From NCBI GenBank assembly GCA_934047225.1, contig OW203986.1:10729221-10793220 (forward strand): a stretch of 64,000 bases of DNA. The letters run 5' to 3'. The position numbers and the translations under genes are program-made. This document shows positions 43,376 to 53,328 of this stretch, in pieces (the stretch's first letter is position 1; each line of letters opens with the position of its first letter). Origin of the DNA: Ypsolopha sequella (taxonomy: Eukaryota > Arthropoda > Insecta > Lepidoptera > Ypsolophidae). The notes beneath the pieces were generated by a model. The model worked only from the letters and a program-made list of their open reading frames with translations, was not told the DNA's origin and searched no databases.

Positions 43376-45027
43376 CGATTGAACAAAAAGTGAGTATATC
43401 ATAAGTGCACACAAATACAAAAAACTGTTTAAAAGCCGTGAGTTAAAAAAAATAGTAACTATTAAATACAAGTCTACATAAATTAACTTAATAGATATAA
43501 AAAAAAATTAAAAACACATTAAAAATTCATAAAATTAATAAATACCTATTATTACAAAACAAAATATTTATGAATAGTATCATTATGTATACTAACATTA
43601 TAAAAAAAAATTACAAGAAATACAAAAAATTTAATCATTTGTAATATCCCACAAATTTAAATTTTGAGGATTTGCAAGTGATTTTCTTTTCATTTTAAAT
43701 TATGTATTGCAAGTTCCACCAAGTGCCAACCATCAATAGCATATACTTTCCTACCTAAACAAAAAATACTTCAAACATAAGATTACTTTAGTTCTAAAAA
43801 AGACAGTTACTTGAAAAATTTTAAACTAACACATCAATCAGAGGTGCCTGGGTAATCTTATCATAAAACGTTCAATTAGATTGAAATTTTTATCCAAGAT
43901 TATACATAACTTAACAAATATAATATAGGTCTTTGTCAAAATTAAGTTAACTTTTGGAAGAACAGAACGGCTATAGCCATCTTAAGAATATTTTGTTTTA
44001 ATTTTGTATCTATAAATGTATTAACTGAACTTTATGACTACACATTTTCCAAGGTTTTCCTTCTCTTTTTCTTGAATAGGGCTTTAATTTCAGCTACGAA
44101 ACACTAATATTAATATTTAAAATAAATTATTGGTGTCTATGTAAAACAAAATTGCTTTAGGTGAGGTTATACGAAAAGTTACTCCCCTTAATTAGAATGT
44201 TTCATAAATTGCCGGTTGCTGCAAAATAATGCAATTTCAAGTTTTAAAGGTCATTTCTATGGACTTTTAACAAAATATTTAGAAATAATTTTAACGGCCA
44301 AAATACAAATTTTAGCCAATGCAACTTTTAAAAATACTTTGTTATATGATATTATATATAATTTGATATTATGGTAACTTCAAAATCGTTGGATTTTTCA
44401 TAAGCGTGACATTAGATTATTTTAGAAATAGCCAATTATTTTATAGCGATTGTAATATCATATGTAATATAAAAATATGTTTATGGATATTGTTAAAACT
44501 ATAGTTGTCTTAGCTAAAAGTTGTTATTTGGCCGTTATAATTATTTCTAATTCCTTTACAAATCCGGAAAATCTACCCATAAAGTTAGCGTTTCATGTAA
44601 AGAATACAGCCGATCGGTCAATACCAGTTTTCATGAGTTTTCAGTTGATAAACATCGGTTAATACTGTACATAAAATGAAATCTCGGAAATATAGTTTTT
44701 CAGCAAAGACCGGTAGTTTCGAAGCCATGCAATTTCTTCAGCGCTTTTAAAAGAGCTAAAGTTTTAATTTAAAAGTAAATAGCTTTAAATTCTTTCTTCG
44801 TATAAAAACATCATCTTTAGAGAGCGTCTAGTTGCTGAGGAGTACGTGTTTCGTGTTTTTGGGTTCCGCAAGAAGTACCGACATTTGAACAAAACCTTAT
44901 TTACCCATTGTATCCCACGTGTGAAGATAACAATGGAAGAACAAAAGCATGAATGTGTTGTTTATGGTATACCATGATTTCAGTATTTGTAAATATAGAT
45001 AAACTATATACACAGTCCATACTCGGT
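43376..45027. other. Unassigned, very AT-rich
   Basis: No coding or repeat structure recognised. Short frames only. Confidence 0.5.
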
Positions 45028-45080
45028 AACACCTCTGACACCCCCTCTGGGATTCTTGACTTGACGATGTACCCAATATC
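45028..45080 (+). repeat. LINE-type 3' tail repeat, end fragment
   Basis: TAACACCTCTGACACCCCCT, GGGATTC and GACGATGTA match 14175-14220 and 56435-56480. Confidence 0.5.
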
Positions 45081-45283
45081 TATATACTTTAATAAATATA
45101 TAATATTGCCTTTATTAGCCTTTTATTTGCAATTATACATATATTACTTTAAATATAATTAATAAATAAAATAATTTTTTTAACTTGAAATATATTTCGG
45201 CCCTTAGTGGGCCGTCATCAATCAAGTATTAAAAAAGAAAAATATACCATAGTAATAAAAACAGGAAAAGAAATAAAAATAAA

Positions 45284-45370
45284 TAATAATAATAAAGCCC
45301 TGGGGCAAAATAATCGACTTTCTGTTCGGTTTTGATGCATAAAAGTGGGCCTTTACGAGCACTTATGAAT
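45284..45370. repeat. MITE family F, right-end fragment
   Basis: GGGCAAAATAATCGACTTTC then GATGCATAAAAGTGGGCC, as at 42640-42705. Confidence 0.65.
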
Positions 45371-45393
45371 TTATGAATTAGATATCAGAATAT

Positions 45394-45883
45394 AGAAACA
45401 TGGTAAAATACGCTGTTTTACAAAACCACTAGAAAATAGCTCCGTTATTTAAACAGCTAAGCAACCTTCACCTGTTTTAAAAATAATATGCAGGATTGCG
45501 TTTTGCATTATTCAATGTAGCGGGTCAACGTTTCGCGGTTTTGTAAAACAGTTTAGCAATTTTGTAAAACAGCGTCAATTTAAACGTTGGATTGTAAATT
45601 TTATTAAAAACTAAAGAAGTGCCTCGCTCTGCCCCACTTCGCTCGGCTCGATATTTTATCTTACATGTAAACCTAACACGCTTCTACTCGCTTCACTCGT
45701 CATTGCACCTATTTTTGACTTTTGTTGAAAGACTTTTTACAGTACGTCTAAATGTGGGTAGCAGTTTTGTCGAAAGTAACGCAATGACAATCCAGCTGAA
45801 CCTAATTTAGCTGTTTTACATAACAGAGCTATTTTGTAAATCAACTAGAGGTTGTGTAAAACAGCGTATTCTACCATGTTTCT
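45394..45883. mobile_element. Foldback element with 85-bp arms, split by a family E fragment
   Basis: AGAAACATGGTAAAATACGC at the left and its near-inverse at 45883. Arms share CTGTTTTACA, AACAGCTAA and ATAGCTC blocks. Positions 45605-45745 hold the MITE E interior (GCCCCACTTCGCTCGGCTCG, TTACATGTAAACCTAACACG) without its ends. Confidence 0.65.
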
Positions 45884-45974
45884 GCGACATATACAGTGAT
45901 TTTATAATTGAATTTATGTACTCGTATATATTCATGACGTAGATCGCCAAGTGATGCCGAAGGGGTATCACAGA

Positions 45975-46657
45975 TAGGGTTACCACTTCAAAATTTGAAA
46001 AATCGTGATAACATAACATTTCAATAAAAGTCCGGAAATTTTAGTCACAAAATAAAATAATAAATCCTAAGCGCAGCGCGATTCTTACAGGGATAGCTAA
46101 AAAATTACCTACAGGAATTTTAAAATAATTTTATGCCAAAATGAAACAGTCATTATAGTAGTTTATGCTACTAGGGCGAAAAGGAATAAATTACGAGGAC
46201 GATTTAAAACACGAGCGTAGCGAGTGTTTTAAACGTAACAGAGTAATTTATCGCTTTTACGCCCGTGTATCATACTACGTTTTTCAATGCATAGTGTGAG
46301 GAAATGAAAACAAATATAATCTTGTGAACTTTCAATTATGATTGGCTCAAAAGGATTGTATCCAGAGCCGTTAAACAGTGGAAAAAAAGTATAACATCTA
46401 TGGTACACAGGAAAGGCTGCAGGTTAGCCAACCATTGCAAACAAATTAAAAAAAATAATAATAAAGCCCTAGGGCAAAATAATCGACTTTCTGTTCGGTT
46501 TTGATGCATAAAAAGTGGGCCTTTACGAGCACATGCATTGAAAAATATATTTCAATCTAAGTAAAAAATGCGCACAAATTATAAAGCCGGACAGAGTCCT
46601 GACAGAAGGCCTAAAGTCTGGACATGTCCGGACAAATCCGGACGGATGGTAACCCTA
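45975..46657. mobile_element. Non-autonomous hAT element with nested MITE F
   Basis: Ends TAGGGTTACCAC and ATGGTAACCCTA, flanked by ATCACAGA (45967-45974) and ATCACAGC (46658-46665), an 8-bp duplication with one mismatch. TIRs resemble those of the hAT at 36136-36564. MITE F occupies 46151-46546, so the hAT itself is about 290 bp. Confidence 0.75.
46151..46546. mobile_element. MITE family F, copy 2
   Basis: Collinear with 42320-42713, with few differences. Inserted in the hAT element. Confidence 0.75.
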
Positions 46658-46665
46658 ATCACAGC

Positions 46666-47082
46666 CTAGATGTTCCGATTAATTATTATCAACTCGAGAA
46701 CACCCGTTTACTCAATCTTGCCGTAAATTTTACTTCCTAAAGTGAGTTCATAAGGTACACATTCAGTCTTTGTCTAGAAACAATATATTCGTCTGTTATA
46801 GGTATATATAGTTTTTGAAATAATTAGGTATTTCACATTTTGGAACGGTTATTGACTCTAGTTTAATTTCGCAAAATTACCGACGGAATCTACGAAAGTC
46901 GAATTCCTCACACTTTACCAACTTTTATACCACAGACAAAACAAAAGGGGGCAGGATCACTTGATGAGGCTCGCGTACACCGTTGTGCAGCCATCGTTCA
47001 TATTATGTCCAAGTTATAATAATTTGCTGAGATGAAAATACTTTTCCAAAACACGAGGATGTCACGGCTTGAGTAATCATCT
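46666..47082. other. Unassigned sequence
   Basis: Nothing recognised. Confidence 0.5.
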
Positions 47083-47660
47083 GGGGATCTAAAAAAGCCG
47101 ACTTGGGTGAATTATAAAATGATTTGAAAGTAGGATAGAGTTAGAGTTTTTTCACGCGTGCAAAAAAGACGGCATTAGAACGGAATCATAATATGATTAA
47201 TCCAAAGCGGCCTTTTTAGAGGACCAGGGGATCTAAAAAGGCCGACTTGGGTGAATAATAAAATGATTTGAAAGTAGGATAGAGTAAGAGTTTTTTTACG
47301 CGTGCAAAAAAGACGGCATTAAAACAGAATCAATAATGTGATTCATGCAAAACGTCCTTTTTAGAGGACCAGGGGATCTAAAAAGGCCGACTTAGGTGAA
47401 TCATAAAATGATTTGAAAGTAGGATGGAGTCAGAGTTTTTTCACGCGTGCAAATAAGTCGGCATTAGAACAGAATCAATAATGTGATTCATGCAAAACGG
47501 CCTTTTTAGAGGACCAGGGGATCTAAAAAGGCCGACTTGGGTGAATCATAAAGTGATTTGAAAGTAGGATGGAGTCAGAGTTTTTTCACGCGTGCAAAAT
47601 AGACGGCAATAGAACAGAATCAATAATGTGATTCATGCAAAACGGCCTTTTTAGAAGACC
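47083..47660. repeat. Four tandem 144-145-bp units with inverted ends
   Basis: Units start at 47083, 47227, 47372 and 47517, each with GGGGATCTAAAAAGGCCGAC and ending AACGGCCTTTTTAGAGGACC. Each unit thus has inverted ends, and each junction can form a GGCCTTTTTAGA/TCTAAAAAGGCC hairpin. Units differ by a few percent. Confidence 0.9.
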
Positions 47661-47664
47661 TGCG

Positions 47665-47727
47665 GGTCTACCGCGTAATTCTCATTTTCATCAACATCAA
47701 CTTGAGATTGAAATTTGACGTACGTGC
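47665..47727. mobile_element. TIR element, left part, split by the LARD
   Basis: GGGTCTACCGCGTAATTCTC then ATTTTCATCAACATCAACTT. The inverse partner lies at 55485-55565. Confidence 0.7.
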
Positions 47728-49865
47728 TGAGATGGCTCGCCGGGCCTCGCCCGCCCACCTGCCCCTACACACACGCATATAGCTATATATATATGTATTG
47801 GCGCCTATACATACATACACATCCACATCCGTGCAGGTTCTAACCATGAAAGTCTAGACTCGGACTTGACTATTGAATTACTTTTCACATTGTGTCTGAA
47901 CTGATACCATGTTATTGATATCGGATATATATTAATCGATTAAGTTAATATACTATTATTTACTTGATTCAAGATATCTAAGCCATAAAAGGAAAGGTTA
48001 AGAAGAGATAAACACAGGCATATGCTTTAAAAACTCTACTAATTTAATAAATCTTTTATCGTTGTTCTCGAAATGGCCCAAAATGAAGTTAATAAAGGGG
48101 AAAGACAACGACTACAAAAAACCCCTTTGGCCTTATTATCTATAGTTTATCTAGTACATAAGAATTACATTTTTAAGACAACTATACATTTATTTCTTTA
48201 AACGATTTCATGATTCAGATTCGAACTGAATTATTCTTTGTATAACAATATATGTATTAAACAAGCCTACTTGTTTACATCACCAGTGAGACAATATTTA
48301 CGCTACCAACACACAACAATACATTTATTTCTTTAAACGATTTCATGATTCAGAATCGAACTGAATTATTCTTTGTACAACAATATATGTATTAAACAAG
48401 CCTACTTGTTTACATCACCAGTATAGAACATATCGCATAACTGGGACATGATCACTGTGTCTTTCTTTATAAATAAATAATCCGTCGGTTCGAACGACAG
48501 ATTGGCACAGGTATATTAAACTGAGTTCTCTCCCTTGTATAACAAATATATGTATAAACAATCCTCACTTGTTTATATCACCAGAGACAATATGAACGTA
48601 AATATCTACTAACGAGTCGCCTCTGTCAGCTTTATGTCTCCAAAGAATTTTTAGAGCAATAAAAAAAACACATAAATAATTTGTCAGAGCATGCAATTTT
48701 TATGTTGCTTAAATGTCCGATTATATTAGACATGTATCGGAATCTCTGTACATTTCGTTAAATATTAAATAACATTGCGTTCTCTAACAAATACAAGGTT
48801 TATATCGGTAAATATACAACATTGTGGAATATAGTTTGAATCCCTCGCTTTTAACTACTTTTCTCGAAAATGGAGCCAATATTCCATAGATAACGTTATG
48901 TTACCACTTAACTTGAATTTTTAATAGTTAGAAAAATTCAACCACAATATCGATTTTTAACCGAAGGTTTTATGTATGTACTTAGCTTTATTTCGTGATC
49001 CCCGCTTCGCTTTCATCACAACATTTACTTGCTTTAGCTTTAGCTTGTCAACAATTTTGATTTAAAATTTCACAATAAATAAAATTAGGCAAACAATTAT
49101 ATTTGTTTATCTCTTGGACAAATCAGTGTCCTCTCCTTTACGTGTCAAAACCTCGACTAACTCTCTCTCCTTTACTCATTTTACAACAAAGCTTCCCAAA
49201 TATATCTTAACAACTAATTAATCTACTTTCACTCTTATCACTGCACTTATAATGTCTAATTTCACTTAAGCACAGATCCGCTAGTATCGACTTCGACGCA
49301 CGCCCATGCCCATGACGTCACGTTCTCTTGATTTGTGATTGGCTGGTCAAACGATGACGCAATCGTCACCATTTTTCGCACGCTTTCTCCCGATCCAGGA
49401 CTTCCCACCAAACAGCTAGGCCTTCTCCAACTGTAGTCAGCACAAATCTAGGTTTCAAACCCAAACCCTTGCCTTTGCGCAATAATCCACCTCGATCTCT
49501 CCTTTGGCTGTAATTAGAAGATAAATTCCCAGTACAATATCATTTGTCCTTGAACAAATTTATCCTTAGAATTTGAGTTGTTAAAGCTCAAATTCACACA
49601 ATAATCAAAGAACGTTGTCTACTACACTCTGCCTGCTTCCGTGATCCACATCTGTGTTGCATATCTCATTTAAACGCTGCCTATGCGTATGTGAACAAAA
49701 AATAATTATTGACAACTGACCCACCCGTAGTGTAGGCACTAATTTATGACTTCGTTCTTAGGAATAGCAAATTTATCCTTTTATTTTTTTTTTCTTTAAA
49801 ATACTTATTTCGCTTTCGTGGTGCTTTATGAATGTGTGTGTGCAAAGAATTTGCATGCCATCACA
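47728..49865 (-). repeat. LARD-like element, 3' LTR (2138 bp)
   Basis: Plus-strand ends TGAGATGG and CCATCACA. Differs from 53329-55465 by one A in a homopolymer (near 48661) as far as read. Contains direct repeats of 135-bp period at 48185-48425 and a shorter relative at 48535-48595, possibly enhancer repeats. GTGC target duplication at 47724-47727. Confidence 0.93.
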
Positions 49866-49879
49866 CGCCCCCTCCAAAT
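49866..49879 (-). promoter_or_regulatory. Polypurine tract of the LARD
   Basis: The minus strand reads ATTTGGAGGGGGCG directly before the 3' LTR (TGTGATGGC). It fixes the orientation. Confidence 0.75.
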
Positions 49880-50913
49880 AAGAGATGGTTTGAGAGTAGA
49901 AAACTCCAAAGTATTTCTAATTTTAATAAACCCTATCAATCAGAGCCACTCCGCTTGCGATAGCAAGTTAACCATTCATTATCTTTCTCAAAACAAAATT
50001 TAACCAAACTAACTTTCATTACTGATCCCTTAGAATAAAATTCCGACTATCTCCCATTATTAGTTTTTACTGTATCGGCTTTGTGACCGTTCCGACGTCC
50101 GAACGCCCCTTTTTTCGAAAGTTTGGGTCCTAATTGCTTATCTATCTAACATTTACACTTCTAATTCTAAGAAACATTTTTTTGTTTGTTATTTCCGAAA
50201 ATACTCTGAAACAATGAGCGTAGGTAAGTTTTTTTCTATGTTCGTGAAACGTGTTAACAAACCCTAAAGCCCAACAAATGGCCCATTAACTTTACAATTT
50301 TTAAAATGCTTTACAATAATTCCGTCTTACAGTCAATCTTTATGACTCCCTTTGTAATTGCTCATTTCTAAAGATCTGTTTTTCTCAAGCTTGCCGGTCT
50401 TGTTCGTTTAAATTACTTCCCACGTTTAGAATACAGACAAGCTACTTTATTCGTGTGCTAACCAATACGACAAACTATTTTAACCATACAATTTTGTCTT
50501 TCCAGCCGGAAATCACTTCCGTGTTGACCCAAAATTTTGTTTGTATTTGTATACTTATGACATAGTTGCTTTCTTCGAAATTAATTCAAACCTCTATATG
50601 TTTATATTTATAACTATTCATTGCGTCTTTATTAGTTCAAATATATATATGTATTTGTATACTTATGTACCTACTTGATAATTAAAAGTCTTGTAACTAT
50701 TTTGTCTCGATCTCTGGGTACTTGCGTAAAATACCCTCTCGACAAAGTCTCGCTATTATATCATATCGAGTCTATTTTTAATTTTTGTACTAGATATGTT
50801 TACTTTGAGAACGTAGGGCCTTCGTGCCACATAATGTTTAGAGAATGTTTCCTATAGTAATTCTCGTAAACCGTACCTACTTTATTTATTTCATGATTTT
50901 TAGGATAACTTTG
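49880..50913 (-). other. LARD interior downstream of gag
   Basis: AT-rich, with no frame over 61 codons. This is where pol would lie in an autonomous relative; nothing of it is recognisable. Confidence 0.6.
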
Positions 50914-51726
50914 CTATTCCGGTCTATGTTTCACATTTTGTTCCAAATCTCTGATAAATTCAAACGCTGTGATCACCGTAACTTCTCCGGTCCTTGTAAA
51001 CCACAACTTTTGCACGTCTGATTCAAAATGCCTCATAATCGAGTTAATTAAACCTCGTTCATTAAACGGAATCGTTAACCAATTTATAATCTCTACTTTA
51101 TATGCAAAATATTCGCACATTGATAGAGAGCCTTCTAAATTAAATGAGCCGCTCATTAAACTATTTTTGGCTATTTCTTGGTGTCTTTCTGACCAATAAA
51201 AGCGACGAAAATCGACCTCAAAGTCCTTTATCGTCGACCAATTTTCACGATATATTTCCAAGATTTCACGAGCTGGACTAATTACGCACTCTGTGGCGAT
51301 ATCAAGCGCTTTTACTTGCGAGTTATTTGAATTTATATATTTTTTTAATCGTTCAAGGAACCGAATAGGTTGTACATTTCCTCTACCATTAAAAAACGGT
51401 TTTTCTATAATCGTTTGCCTAATTCTGATATTCCCATCGCAACGGCAAGTTGTCGCTAAACCATCAACCTCCGATCTACCAACGCAATCATCCATAGTTA
51501 TACCGTTCATCTGTGACTCAAATGACTCGACTTTCTTTAAAATATCTTTCATTCTACCGGCCAACAATTGATATCCGTTATCCGTGATCAGTTGTGCATT
51601 CGCGGTTGCATTTTCCGCATTAGACGTACATCTCCTACGGACGCGTTCTCTTGACCCATATCGATTTAATTTTACCGCTTTTCTAGCCCGTGATCTACTG
51701 TTTCGCTTTACTATGCGTCCTGTCAT
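50914..51726 (-). CDS. Gag-like protein of the LARD, 270 aa
   Basis: Begins with an Arg/Lys-rich segment (residues 3-35), then a helical region, then the block PFFNGRGNVQPIRFLERL at about 110-127. That block opens the retrotransposon-gag (capsid-like) fold seen in Ty3/Gypsy-type elements of arthropods; SMCEYFAYKVEIINWLTIPF (about 207-226) and FNERGLINSIMRHF continue it. There is no CCHC knuckle, protease or pol after the stop. The frame has stayed open while pol is absent, which suggests the protein is used, for instance to package the RNA. The basic N-terminus could take over RNA binding. Family placement is by motif pattern only. Confidence 0.7.
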   Translation of the reverse strand: MTGRIVKRNSRSRARKAVKLNRYGSRERVRRRCTSNAENATANAQLITDNGYQLLAGRMKDILKKVESFESQMNGITMDDCVGRSEVDGLATTCRCDGNIRIRQTIIEKPFFNGRGNVQPIRFLERLKKYINSNNSQVKALDIATECVISPAREILEIYRENWSTIKDFEVDFRRFYWSERHQEIAKNSLMSGSFNLEGSLSMCEYFAYKVEIINWLTIPFNERGLINSIMRHFESDVQKLWFTRTGEVTVITAFEFIRDLEQNVKHRPE

Positions 51727-53308
51727 TTTTGAAAAATTTGTATTTACTTTTCTAAAATAGAATTTTTTTTGTCGTACAAATTTACGCTGAAACTTTCTTT
51801 ATTATTATTAGTGCACATGGGACACCCGATTATTGACATGTATTATTTATACTTAGATACCCACACTTCAACCAACGCTCTGCAAAATATTACAGGGAAA
51901 CAGGCAACATATAATAGACAACATTTTCATAATAATTTCATCCCTGTAAAGTCACACATAAAATGTCTCAATATAACCTTTTAAATGTATACTTGTCTTT
52001 TTTTTTCCATTTAAATTTCTGTGTTATTAAGAACACCTCTCCAATTTATTATCTCGGTTGGACAGTTTATTAATAAATATTTTATGTAAATCGTTTTCTG
52101 AACTCAGTAATAATTTCATAGATTCTCAGTGATATTCTGAGCAATCAAAATTTCTGTGTTATAGTAGTCTATGTGTTACCCATAGCTAGAGCTTATATTT
52201 CTAAGTTTTCTCGACCCGATCTCAATAAATCAAGGAGCTTGCAGATCACGCCAGTATTCTCAACCCGGTTAATAAAAAACCAAGGAGCTTAACGTGATCC
52301 AAGTTTATTCTCACCCAATTAATAAAAAACCAAGGAGCTTGCAGATCAACCAACTAATCTCACCCAATTCATAGGTATGAACCAAGGAGCTTAACGTGAT
52401 CCAAGTTTATTCTCACCCGATTCAAAGAAAACCAAGGAGCTTGGAAGTCTGCTGAATGTCTGGTTTCTAGGTCTCCTTTTTTTTGTTTACGTAATTTTAC
52501 GTATAATTTGTAAAATCGACTCTAGATCAGATCTGAGACGATAGCTGACTCATTTTTTTGTTTAGTCACAATTTAGCACTGTGTAAACAAGTTTTTCCCC
52601 CTTTGTATAGTATGATTTGAATGCATTCGATAAATTTATTACTGAGCGGCCGCTCTCGAGTTCAGCTTTTACTATTATGAGCCTTAAGAAACACAGATTT
52701 CAGCAGCATAAACATTAACTAGGGTAACGTTTCTTTTCTCAATTTATTGAATCAACTTCGCCTGAAATGGGCGTATTTTTGATATGGTCGTGACAGTGTC
52801 AACTAAACCATTCTTTATATTTACTATAACACTATAATTTTACTATCGCAATATTATATAGCTTTGAGCTTAATAAGTACTTTCCAAACAGGAAGGCAAT
52901 TTCAGTGTCAAGGTTTCTAGTATAGCCAAAAGCTTTTTACTTTTTATAACACTGTAAAAAAAAACATTAAAATAGCTAATAATTTTAATGTGAATGAAAC
53001 GTCCAACACAAGATAACGATTGCCAAGTAAACGAATAGTTATGGCCTGATCAAAACCCGTCAAGCGTGCTTCTCTCTTCTCTCCCTTTTAGTTTTAATAT
53101 TTATTTGGTATGGCTGTCATTCAGTTAAATAAATAAGGTAATTATAATTATTTCCATATGAAATAATTATTCCACACAATGTGATATTATATAATTATGT
53201 GTATATAATTCAATACTGGACCCCCTACGTTGTGTATTTTTTTTTATTTAGGTATTATCAAGTTCTTTCTTAGTTGCGTCTGCTTTTGCTAGACCGCAAA
53301 TTCTAAGA
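51727..53308 (-). other. LARD leader (5' untranslated interior)
   Basis: About 1.6 kb between primer-binding site and gag ATG, with no long frame. Holds the 50-bp repeats at 52229-52445. Confidence 0.6.
52229..52445. repeat. Alternating 50-bp tandem repeats in the LARD leader
   Basis: CAAGGAGCTT occurs at 52231, 52281, 52331, 52383 and 52433. Units 1 and 3 continue GCAGATCA; units 2 and 4 continue AACGTGATCCAAGTTTATTC, giving a two-type higher-order pattern of about 100 bp. Confidence 0.9.
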
Positions 53309-53326
53309 TACTGGTCTGCGGTACCA
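53309..53326 (-). promoter_or_regulatory. Putative primer-binding site of the LARD
   Basis: The minus strand reads TGGTACCGCAGACCAGTA two bases inside the 5' LTR; the leading TGG would pair with a tRNA CCA end. The tRNA was not identified. Confidence 0.6.
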
Positions 53327-53328
53327 CG

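Noticed and set aside
47083..47660. CRISPR or promoter array suggested by regular 145-bp units
   Set aside because: Units are contiguous without unique spacers and have inverted ends, so they are tandem TIR units.
47728..49865. Segmental duplication rather than LTRs (47.7 and 53.3 kb)
   Set aside because: TG...CA ends, matching GTGC flanks, a primer-binding site and a polypurine tract show that these are LTRs.
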